From DAONDQ01 sp035402645 (lineage in GTDB: Bacteria > Cloacimonadota > Cloacimonadia > Cloacimonadales > DAONDQ01), in the NCBI GenBank assembly GCA_035402645.1, contig DAONDQ010000096.1, positions 1-11,287 on the forward strand: a DNA stretch of 11,287 nucleotides, read 5' to 3'. The notes beneath the pieces were generated by a model. The model saw only the letters and a program-made list of their open reading frames with translations, was not told the origin of the DNA and ran no database searches. Shown piece after piece: positions 1 through 6,500 of this stretch (position 1 is the first letter of the stretch; each line of letters starts with the position of its first letter). A program made the translations under genes and the position numbers.

Positions 1-1
1 A

Positions 2-622
2 TTCCAAAAATTCGTTACTCCAAACAATGCGACACGATTTGATGTAAAAATATTGCAGAATCCAATGCAAATGCTTGAAGAATGTTATGCACGGTTTTTA
101 AATGATATTCAAATGCCCGTGCCCGAAGCTCAAGGCTTGAAATCAATTGTATTACCCCTATACTCTTCCAAATCAGGTAATGTTGAACCAAAAAGTGGGT
201 TGAACCAATGGAATGCAGATGATGAAAAGAGAAGAAGAAAGCCAAATGAAATGTACATTCCTGTACCTGTTTGGATTCATCATCAATTCCCAGATTTCTT
301 TCCGCCTATAGACATATCTTTTAATTTGAAACTTCCTAATCAGAGAACGATAATTGCAAAAATGTGCCAAACACAAATAGTAAAAATTAACGGACACGAA
401 ATTAATAAGGGTAAGAGCTTGATGAGCAATCCCAATTCTGATTTAGGTAAATGGATATTGCGGGATATTTTAAATGTTCCAGAAAATCAAATTGTCACAA
501 AAAATGATTTAGACAGAATCGGAATAGATTCAGTTGAAATAGAGAAAATAGATGATAACAATTATGATATAAATTTTAAGCAAACAGGAGAATTTGAAAG
601 ATTCAAAGCTAGGAATGAATAG
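2..622 (+). CDS. C-terminal part of a probable restriction endonuclease (NgoFVII/BfiI-like DNA-binding domain), 5' truncated by the window
   Basis: The frame is open from base 2 to a TAG stop at 620-622, giving 206 codons with no start inside the window. The TTG at 53 is just an internal codon, so the gene begins outside. The visible protein has no signal peptide or membrane segment. From about residue 60 it carries RKPNEMYIPVP, then FFPP, then GKWILRDIL and IVTKNDLDRIG, ending IDDNNYDINF. This order of motifs resembles, from memory, the B3-like DNA-recognition domain at the C-terminus of NgoFVII-family (phospholipase-D-fold, BfiI-like) type II restriction enzymes. The catalytic domain would lie upstream and is not seen. 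The coding sequence is very AT-rich (about 23% GC at 541-600), which fits a transferred defence gene. It converges on the HNH gene with only 23 bp between stop codons. The DNA-binding assignment is moderate; the enzyme family is an inference. Confidence 0.55.
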   Translation, partial: FQKFVTPNNATRFDVKILQNPMQMLEECYARFLNDIQMPVPEAQGLKSIVLPLYSSKSGNVEPKSGLNQWNADDEKRRRKPNEMYIPVPVWIHHQFPDFFPPIDISFNLKLPNQRTIIAKMCQTQIVKINGHEINKGKSLMSNPNSDLGKWILRDILNVPENQIVTKNDLDRIGIDSVEIEKIDDNNYDINFKQTGEFERFKARNE

Positions 623-645
623 AGCAATAGACACTCCTATATTAA

Positions 646-1353
646 TCATCTTAATATTGTAGTTAAATCGCTAATCTTCAACCATGGTCTTCTTCTGTGA
701 AGCATTCGGTGACAGTTTGAACAAACCAGAGCAATATCTTTAATTGATGTTGAGATTGAGTCTTTGTATTCAGATAATGGTAAGGTGTGATGACATTCAA
801 TATAGCCTATCCCAAGTTCTCCATAGGTAACAGGAAAACTGAATCCGCAAATTTCACAGTAAAATTTTCCCTGTAGGATCGCATTACTCTTTGCCTTTAA
901 CGTAATTTTACTATTTCGCTCCCTATATTTATGAATTCTATACAGTACATTACCCTCAGGAAATTCCTCTTCCTCGTCAGAAGATTCTTTAATCATATTA
1001 TCATTAATTTGCTTATTGATTGTACTGATAATACTCTGAGAGATATTTTTAAGATATTCATGATCATTTGCAAACTGGTTCCAAATTTCTTCTTCCATTT
1101 TGTTGCCCGCTTGAAGACCTTTGCCGTCATAGGTGGGGTCTAGCCTTTTAAAGTTCTGGAGTTTCAAATAGACTGAATCAATACTTCGAAATGAATTATC
1201 GTGTGGAATATTGAGAAAATCAGCTCTTTGATTTAGGAGTTTACTTAATTCGGAAATCGCCTTATGTGATTTTGGAATATGTATACCGTCATGTCTAATG
1301 TAAACATTAAGAGCCAGAATCAATTCATCTCTTTGCCATGGAAGTTGTCGCAT
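646..1353 (-). CDS. HNH endonuclease, McrA-like restriction/defence nuclease
   Basis: A 235-residue protein with a complete zinc-type HNH (beta-beta-alpha-metal) nuclease domain at the C-terminus. The zinc pairs are C166-x2-C169 and C211-x2-C214. The catalytic HNH core is ECHH at 186-189, N213 and H219 (CSNCHRMLH). Residues 5-95 form a separate module with WQRDELILAL, FRSIDSVYLKLQNFKRLDP and GKGLQAG followed by a run of glutamates and W91. This module recurs at the N-terminus of predicted HNH restriction enzymes. A charged linker (about 110-135) joins the two halves. The enzyme is expected to cut DNA in the cytoplasm, possibly DNA that is modified or foreign; the target is not visible. The ATG at 1353 is supported by a strong GGAGGA site 7 nt upstream. 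The position next to a restriction-enzyme-like gene supports a defence role. Confidence 0.85.
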   Translation of the reverse strand: MRQLPWQRDELILALNVYIRHDGIHIPKSHKAISELSKLLNQRADFLNIPHDNSFRSIDSVYLKLQNFKRLDPTYDGKGLQAGNKMEEEIWNQFANDHEYLKNISQSIISTINKQINDNMIKESSDEEEEFPEGNVLYRIHKYRERNSKITLKAKSNAILQGKFYCEICGFSFPVTYGELGIGYIECHHTLPLSEYKDSISTSIKDIALVCSNCHRMLHRRRPWLKISDLTTILR

Positions 1354-1360
1354 ATGTTCA

Positions 1361-1366
1361 TCCTCC
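1361..1366 (-). promoter_or_regulatory. Ribosome binding site of the HNH gene
   Basis: On the minus strand this reads GGAGGA, 7 nt before the ATG at 1353. It fixes the start of the HNH gene. Confidence 0.8.
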
Positions 1367-1373
1367 GAAGATA

Positions 1374-1402
1374 TTCATAGTTAAAGTAGATTATTATGTC
1401 AA
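1374..1402 (-). promoter_or_regulatory. Probable sigma-70-type promoter of the HNH gene
   Basis: On the minus strand a perfect TTGACA (1397-1402) is followed 17 nt later by TATGAA (1374-1379). The predicted start near 1367 would give a leader of only about 14 nt that begins almost at the ribosome binding site. The first 13 nt, TTGACATAATAAT, are identical to the promoter-like element at 2448-2460. The -10 box matches the consensus only partly. Confidence 0.5.
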
Positions 1403-1638
1403 TTCATATCTATATCATTTCTTCGGTACTAGATTCAACCAAATTGTCATGGCAGAATGCCCATAACCCTTAGCTTAATAAAATTCTTCGAATGGATACA
1501 CACTTTTTCTAAATGACAAATTGCAGTAGCGAATAGCAAGAACTCATCAAACTCTGTGGATCTTCAAATCACCCACTCTTCATCTGAAAGAGTATTCGTT
1601 CCCCTTTTTTTAATATATTTTTCACCTTGTCTCCGATT

Positions 1639-1666
1639 TTGGCATTTTTGTCCCGCAATATATATA
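1639..1666 (+). promoter_or_regulatory. Candidate promoter of the small GC-rich gene
   Basis: TTGGCA at 1639-1644 and TATATA at 1661-1666 are separated by 16 nt. The repeated TA makes the exact -10 position uncertain. Transcription would start near 1673 and leave a leader of about 110 nt that contains the word-repeat tract at 1681-1711. Confidence 0.4.
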
Positions 1667-1680
1667 TGAAGGCAATGAAT

Positions 1681-1711
1681 CAGGTTGCTGGTGACAGGTT
1701 ACTGGTTACTG
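1681..1711. repeat. Imperfect word-repeat tract (CAGGTTACTGGT type)
   Basis: The words CAGGTTGCTGGT, CAGGTTACTGGT and GGTTACTG follow one another almost without spacing. CAGAGCA comes 13 nt later. Similar slippage-like tracts precede the other CAGAGCAG elements in the window, so this may be a degenerate copy of the same composite repeat. Confidence 0.5.
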
Positions 1712-1783
1712 CGACAAAGTAAATCAGAGCAAGTCATTACTTGATGAAGAGCCTCAGAAATAAATCGAAAGAGGTAAATGAAA

Positions 1784-2242
1784 ATGAAACCCAAATTCAA
1801 TCACAGTCACAAGGGATTCTCGGGCAAGGTTGACGGCTTGGTGTACGGTATGTACAACAGCGATCAAATCTGTATCGCCCGCAGATTCGTAAAGTCCGTC
1901 GCAACCACGCAGACCACCCTCATGGGTGCAATCGCCATCAACCTGGGAACGCTGTACAAGACAGCCCAGGCTACTTACATCGCTGATCTGAAATCATACA
2001 GCCGCAAGTACAGGGCAAGAGTCCAGTTGGACAAGCAGTTGCCTCCATCCTCCAAGGCACTCTTCATCAAGATGTTCTGGGCTTGGCACAAGATCAGTCC
2101 GGTGGAAAATGACCTGTCTGTTGTCACCCTGGCTGATATCATCGACAAGAACATTGCCTGCAAATCCGTGAAGGATGCAGTCGATGCCGGGTATCTCCCA
2201 CGTGTAGATGGGTATGAAACACTCAACCATATGATTGCGTAG
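1784..2242 (+). CDS. Small cytosolic protein of unknown function, GC-richer than its surroundings
   Basis: A 152-residue basic protein without a signal peptide or membrane segment. I do not recognise a characterised family. The N-terminus contains GFSGKVDGLVY, then IARRFV, and later a YKTAQATYIADLKSY segment; the end is VDAGYLPRVDGYETLNHMI. Proteins with this general layout (a GKVDGLVYY-like start followed by a helical region) seem, from memory, to recur as stand-alone genes in Cloacimonadota, but this could not be checked. Two ATG codons are possible. The one at 1784 lies 9 nt after GAGG (1771-1774) and is preferred over 1778, which is only 3 nt after it. GC is about 53% at 1921-1980, against 23-37% in sampled stretches of the neighbouring genes, and codons such as ATC, CTG and AAG dominate. 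It appears monocistronic, with a terminator downstream. Confidence 0.75.
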   Translation: MKPKFNHSHKGFSGKVDGLVYGMYNSDQICIARRFVKSVATTQTTLMGAIAINLGTLYKTAQATYIADLKSYSRKYRARVQLDKQLPPSSKALFIKMFWAWHKISPVENDLSVVTLADIIDKNIACKSVKDAVDAGYLPRVDGYETLNHMIA

Positions 2243-2260
2243 GCGAAGCTGATGCTTCGC
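2243..2260 (+). terminator. Hairpin directly after the stop codon
   Basis: A perfect 7-bp stem GCGAAGC/GCTTCGC with a TGAT loop begins one base after the TAG stop of the small gene. Only TAATTT follows, so on its own it is a weak terminator. It may instead protect the 3' end of the transcript. Confidence 0.5.
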
Positions 2261-2267
2261 TAATTTA

Positions 2268-2293
2268 AGATTGAAGAATGAAGATTGAAGAAT
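2268..2293. repeat. Short direct repeat (AGATTGAAGAAT twice)
   Basis: AGATTGAAGAAT occurs at 2268-2279 and 2282-2293, a 14-bp period. It leads directly into the palindromic repeat at 2301-2374. Confidence 0.8.
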
Positions 2294-2300
2294 TGGCGGA

Positions 2301-2374
2301 GCAGAGCAGACCTAACTCTCTGTCACGAGACCTCCCATAATCCCTCCTTCCCAAGGCGGGAAGTGACTCGAGGG
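2301..2374. repeat. Composite palindromic intergenic repeat, copy A
   Basis: The element starts with GCAGAGCAG (2301-2309) and CTAACTCTCTGTCAC (2312-2326). Both words are identical in copy B at 10996-11055. They are followed by a hairpin: CTTCCC (2347-2352) pairs with GGGAAG (2358-2363), and the outer arms CCCTC (2342-2346) and GAGGG (2370-2374) extend it around a one-sided bulge. A 62-codon open frame crosses this repeat and the next terminator but has no coding character. Confidence 0.65.
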
Positions 2375-2404
2375 AAAAAGAGAGAAAACGCAATCATAAA
2401 GCAA

Positions 2405-2438
2405 CAGGGCAGTCTTCGGACTGCCCTGATAGATTTTT
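2405..2438 (+). terminator. Strong intrinsic terminator with UUCG tetraloop
   Basis: CAGGGCAGTC (2405-2414) pairs perfectly with GACTGCCCTG (2419-2428) around TTCG, giving a 10-bp stem closed by the very stable C(UUCG)G loop. A five-T run follows at 2434-2438 after a five-base gap. It ends transcription of the small gene and sits just before the promoter of the next gene. Confidence 0.8.
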
Positions 2439-2447
2439 ATCTTTATC

Positions 2448-2476
2448 TTGACATAATAATTAACAATGAATAAATA
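2448..2476 (+). promoter_or_regulatory. Probable promoter of the gene at 2601
   Basis: A perfect TTGACA (2448-2453) is followed 17 nt later by TAAATA (2471-2476), a poor -10 match. The 13 nt TTGACATAATAAT are shared exactly with the minus-strand promoter of the HNH gene. A start near 2483 would place all three hairpins of the leader in the transcript. Confidence 0.5.
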
Positions 2477-2494
2477 TTGAATATCGGATCACAA

Positions 2495-2603
2495 TGGGGA
2501 TAACCCCAAGATCAGTTGTTATCTTTACCCTATACCAGATTTATATTGAGAGCATATAAGTCTGGGCATTGGAGAATTACCTTATTTAGGGAGGGTAAAG
2601 ATG
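2495..2603 (+). promoter_or_regulatory. Structured mRNA leader that can hide the ribosome binding site and start codon
   Basis: Three helices can be drawn. First, TGGGG (2495-2499) pairs with CCCCA (2504-2508). Second, ATCTTTACCCT (2521-2531) pairs perfectly with AGGGTAAAGAT (2592-2602), an 11-bp stem extended by a U-G pair at 2520/2603. This stem contains part of the GGAGGG ribosome binding site and all of the ATG. Third, nested inside it, 2535-2546 pairs with 2554-2565 over 12 bp (CCAGA/TCTGG outer part, TATAT/ATATA inner part, one G-U pair) around a 7-nt loop. Opening the second stem would be needed for translation, so the leader looks like a translational switch: a thermosensor, a metabolite or protein-binding site, or autoregulation. 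An alternative short pairing, TTACC with GGTAA close to the start codon, is also possible. It matches no riboswitch class that I recognise. Confidence 0.55.
2590..2595 (+). promoter_or_regulatory. Ribosome binding site of the gene at 2601
   Basis: GGAGGG lies 5 nt before the ATG at 2601 and supports that start. Four of its bases fall inside the predicted blocking stem of the leader. Confidence 0.8.
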
Positions 2604-3230
2604 TTACAGTATACTTGGCTCTTAAGTGGAAAACAATGGCAGATATCCAACAACGAAGGACTCACATTTCAAATACCCAATCATAATGGAATGCAGTATC
2701 TTACATCACTAATCATGCATCCTTCATTACCAATATCTTATATAAACCTTATATATGGAGGATTATATGAGATCACTGATCAGGAATTCAAAAAGGATTA
2801 CAGATATAAACTAATCAAATACGGTCTCCAGGAAGAAGATTGGAGCATACGGATACCCAAAGTAGATATGACAACATTGAACCAGGTCTTCAGAGAAGTT
2901 TTCCGAACAAGAGACAGAATCGAAAAATACAAACAAAATAACGATTATGGTATGGCAGACATGTTGACTGATGAACTGGACAAACTAATGGCATATGTGG
3001 AGAATATCTGCGTCAATACAAAATATATCAGGCTATTCGACAATGATTATACGAAAGTAAGAAAATGCGTGCAGAAAGCAATGCTGAGAATACTGGGAAT
3101 ATTAAAGAACGATGATTATCAGCTTGCAGCCACTCTAAGAGCGAACATCGAATATATGGATAGCAGAGTGCAGTATAATCCATCGGAAAATATCAAAGTT
3201 GAAATAATAGAGAGGAATAAGATTAGTTGA
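2601..3230 (+). CDS. Small protein with a regulator/ATPase-associated C-terminal-type module, function unknown
   Basis: A 209-residue protein without a signal peptide. Residues 5-53 (TWLLSGKQWQISNN, then IPNHNGMQYLTSLIMHP and YINLIYG) resemble the module with the pattern 'KGLxYLAxLLxxP' that is often fused to bacterial regulators and AAA-type ATPases. Residues 92-193 are helical: RDRIEKYKQNNDYGMADMLTDEL looks like a UVR-type helical hairpin. It is followed by KVRKCVQKAMLRIL and LRANIEYMDSRVQYNP, which match from memory the segment 'ARKAVxxAIxxAL...LxxxIxTGxxCxYxP' found after the first module in those proteins. Here the module stands alone, without an ATPase or helix-turn-helix partner, and the usual Gly-Cys end is not conserved. 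A regulatory or adaptor role is an inference. The structured leader suggests its dose is tightly set. GC is about 37%, and a palindrome downstream may end its transcript. Confidence 0.7.
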   Translation: MLQYTWLLSGKQWQISNNEGLTFQIPNHNGMQYLTSLIMHPSLPISYINLIYGGLYEITDQEFKKDYRYKLIKYGLQEEDWSIRIPKVDMTTLNQVFREVFRTRDRIEKYKQNNDYGMADMLTDELDKLMAYVENICVNTKYIRLFDNDYTKVRKCVQKAMLRILGILKNDDYQLAATLRANIEYMDSRVQYNPSENIKVEIIERNKIS

Positions 3231-3284
3231 ATTGCGTTAGATGAAGTTTCAAATAACACTGCTGTAATGACAAAACAAATTTAC

Positions 3285-3309
3285 AAATATGGAGTGTCAC
3301 TCCATATTT
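3285..3309. terminator. 25-bp perfect palindrome, possible bidirectional terminator or operator
   Basis: AAATATGGAGTG and its exact reverse complement flank a single central T. As RNA it forms an 11-bp stem with a GTC loop. The arms end in TTT on both strands and the minus strand continues T-rich. It lies 55 bp after the stop of the gene at 2601, so termination is plausible. Its perfect symmetry also fits a protein-binding site. Confidence 0.5.
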
Positions 3310-3384
3310 ACATGAAACGACCGATGGATATGATATAAAGCATTAATAAATATTTTACCAACGAATAAAAACAAACTTAATCTT

Positions 3385-3410
3385 ATGAATATTAGTAACA
3401 AAATATTCAT
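3385..3410. repeat. 9-bp inverted repeat (ATGAATATT/AATATTCAT)
   Basis: ATGAATATT at 3385-3393 and AATATTCAT at 3402-3410 are separated by 8 bp. The element lies about 135 bp before the start of the large secreted gene and could be an operator or a weak hairpin. Confidence 0.4.
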
Positions 3411-3423
3411 GATTATCATTTTC
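3405..3423. promoter_or_regulatory. Fur-box-like sequence (tentative)
   Basis: Compared by eye with the classical 19-bp Fur box, 14 positions agree; the core TGATTATCATT is the best-matching part. The region is very AT-rich, so chance is likely. No iron-related gene is recognised nearby. Confidence 0.2.
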
Positions 3424-3545
3424 AATCATATTTAATTATACAACTTATAGTTATATATAAGCTGCCCACCAATCATCCCCAAAATTAACACTATTAAAGT
3501 AGGGATGTTGTGTTCCAAAAAGTAATTAATCTTATAGGAGGAATC

Positions 3546-6500
3546 ATGAAAAAACTTTCTATTATGTTATTTTTCCTAGTACTGTTAACTTCGTTATTTG
3601 GTTATTCGAGCCCCAACGGATATCCCCTTACATATCCTCCATCAGGAGCAGGATTTCATATTGTTAATTATAGTTCAGTACAAATCACTATAGCGTATAA
3701 CAACTCTTATTCCCTAGGAATGCTTGATTACAATCGTTATGTAAATACAAATGGGAATGGTAATTATGTTGAGATTCAACTTCGAGGAGAGGATGTCAGT
3801 CCAACAACATCGAGTTCATTTAGATTTGTGAGCGATTTAAAAGGATTAAGTAATTCTGAATTTCCAAATGATCATATATATCCTACTACAACAAACGATG
3901 AATATGATTGCTATTTAAGTAATTTTCATACAATACGTGGGGATGTACTCAATCAACAATCTTATCAATTTGAATTCATTGTGAATCTATGGCATGGCCC
4001 AACACACCATGAAGGATACTGGGGAGAATATGAAAGTGTAACAGATCTTACAGATGATTTAACTCCTCAGTTTTCAGTTGTACCATGGAATTCTGTGTAT
4101 CAAAATGCATCTCGTGATATGTTATTTAAACTGCAACAAGGAACTTCAACATCATCAATAAAAAAACCTCTTTTAATTGTTGATGGAGATGATCCTGTAA
4201 ATTCTAAAAGTCGTTATTATTACTGGAAAAATCGTATTGATCTAGCTAGCTCAATGTCATCTCTAAATCTCGACTTAGAACAATATGATATTTATCTACT
4301 TACATTTAATGATAGTAGAATAGATTTAAGGAAAAATGCCATGGCTACTTTACAAGCTGCTCAGTTTGTTCATTCATTATATGCAAATGACAACGCTGAG
4401 GGCACAGTAATTGCTGGCTTTTCTATGGGTGGTATTTTAACACGGTATGCGTTAGCCTTTGCTGAGCAAAATAACATTGCCCATTATTGCCGACAATATA
4501 TTGCAATCGATAGTCCTCAACGAGGTGCAATGTTGAACTGGAATTTTCAACATGAGCTAAATGACTTACAAGATGACTTGGCTACAATTTTTGCAGGTGA
4601 TCCTATTTTAAACCTTACAATACTCGGTTTTGATTCTATATCAGCAAAGCAACTTATAAGAACAAGTGCTTTTGTTGATAATAATGATGTGTTAGGGAAC
4701 ACAAACACAGTGTGTTTGGATTTCTTCTCAGAAATTAATCTAGAAGATCGCGATCTTTATAGACAAAATGGTCATTCAAATGCATTAGCCAGTGAATTAT
4801 TGAATTATACTGGCAATCAAAAACCTGGATTCCCATATAAACAAAACATGATTCAAAGTACTGCAATATGTAATGGTATGCTCACATCAAGCGGCAACAT
4901 AAATAACAATAATAAGTTAGTTGTAATCCATACTCCTATTCCTGATTGGATCTACTCCTCTGATCGAACAGTTTGGTCTATGCCCTATGATTGTCAACCT
5001 GGTTCTGTAGCAGGCTTAACTCCTAAAGAAGATCAAATGTATAATTATGATTTACCTATTGCTGCAACACGTTCAACTCTATTTTTGCATAATGCAAGTA
5101 AATCAGGTTTATCTCCTACGGATAATCAACTTGATACATCTAACTATAATACAATTAGTACTTCATTAATACCTGCAGGTTGGACCCCTGAAGAATATTT
5201 GGCAGACCATTCATACTTTGATAAAGTAATTTACAAAACAAATGAAGGAATGCCAACTACAGGCTCTAACTCAGGGCCGGCATGGTATTGGAAACATGGA
5301 GCTGATGATCAGAATCTCCCTTCTAACAATGTTATCGGGAAATTCTTGGCGTGGTCAGAGCAACTTGAGAATCGTGTAACATGCTTTATTTCAGGTAATG
5401 TATTGGATGATGATAATACTAACATTAGTGTGAAGGCGTATGTTAATGGTGTTCAACTACCATCAAGTCCTGATTATGACCATGTGCAAGCAGATGGAAC
5501 CTGGAAGATTCCTTATACCTTTGTAAACAGTGCTGACGTTAATATTGTATTTGAAAAACCAAATTATGCGCAAGTGTCTAAAATTGTTCATGTAACTTAT
5601 AATTCTTCTCTTGGAATTGCCCAATCGATAAATCATGTTCATGTAAGTATATCTGGGATAAATTTTGCGAATATAAAAGTATCAAAAAACAATAGCGATT
5701 TCGAATCGATAAGTGCAGCTTTGAGTTACATTCATGAATTGATTAATGACGGTCAGGTCATATCTGTTCCAATTCAAATAAATATCAGTCATAGTGACAT
5801 ACCGTATAGTGAACACATTGATTTATCATTTTTACCGGCTTCGATACCGAGCTTAACGATGAATGGTCTTTCTAGTGATGTATCCATTACCGGCAATTTG
5901 ATTGCCAATTCGGAGAGCATTATTCATCTGGTCATTTTCAAAAATTTGATACTAGAAAATTCAAGTTGGGCTTTCATAAGGAATATCCAACATGTGACAC
6001 TTGATGGATGTAAGATAAGAAACTGTACAGATGCGAATGCTATTTGTTCGGCAGTTCCAATTACTTTCAACAATTGTGAGATAAATAACAACTCAGGATC
6101 AATCTATTCAGTTGGCGGAGCTATCGTTATCTCGAATACAACCCTGATAATGGATAAATGCAATCTTCATGATAATGCAGGTTCTTTCGGTGGTGGCATT
6201 AATGTACATGGAAGCATATCAGTTGCAATAACAAATACAATATTTGAGAATAATCAATCTACCGGGGATGGCGGGGTTGATAATTCAGGAACTCCCGGAG
6301 GTGCAATCTATCTTGAAGATTGTAATAATATCCTAATAGACAAAAATCAATTCCTTTGTAATATTACCAGTGGTTCTGGAGGACCACTGGCACTCGATAT
6401 GACGAGTCCCGTACCCACTTCGGTACATTTTACCATAACGAACAATAAGTTTATTAACAATACCCTGGCATACCAAGGTGGTAATTACCGTGGTTCTATT

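Larger units (their letters stand above)
1367..1777. other. Intergenic region without a recognisable gene
   Basis: About 410 bp with no convincing coding frame. It holds the minus-strand promoter of the HNH gene at its left end. A weak 6-bp hairpin lies at 1575-1593 (ACTCTT/AAGAGT), with a run of seven T at 1605-1611 further downstream. A candidate promoter for the next gene is at 1639-1666. A short tract of repeated words (GGTTACTGGTTACTG type) is at 1681-1711, followed by CAGAGCA at 1725-1731. The tract resembles the word-repeat tracts at 2268-2293, 10962-10995 and 11157-11228. The phrase AGCGAATAGC near 1530 also recurs in similar form at about 11218. Confidence 0.5.
3231..3545. other. AT-rich intergenic region upstream of the secreted-protein genes
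   Basis: No gene is seen here. The region holds the palindrome at 3285-3309, a 9-bp inverted repeat at 3385-3410 and an overlapping Fur-box-like sequence at 3405-3423. TATATAA lies near 3453-3460, but I find no convincing -35 box, so the promoter of the large gene is not defined. Confidence 0.5.

Noticed and set aside
53..622. TTG at 53 as the start of the left-edge gene
   Set aside because: The frame stays open to the first bases of the window and there is no ribosome binding site before TTG, so the gene is truncated rather than short.
931..1143. A 70-codon plus-strand frame opposite the HNH gene
   Set aside because: It is the complementary shadow of the conserved HNH protein and has no ribosome binding site.
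2285..2473. A 62-codon open frame on the plus strand
   Set aside because: It runs through the palindromic repeat, the UUCG terminator and the -35 region of the next promoter, has no ribosome binding site and shows no protein-like pattern.
2474..2603. Known riboswitch or T-box leader
   Set aside because: I could not find the conserved loops of the classes I know. The downstream protein is not a transporter, biosynthetic enzyme or tRNA synthetase, so only an unclassified structured leader is reported.
3510..3548. GTG start at 3510 for the large secreted protein
   Set aside because: It would put 12 residues in front of a classical signal peptide, and the AGGAGG site lies inside that extension, just before the ATG at 3546.
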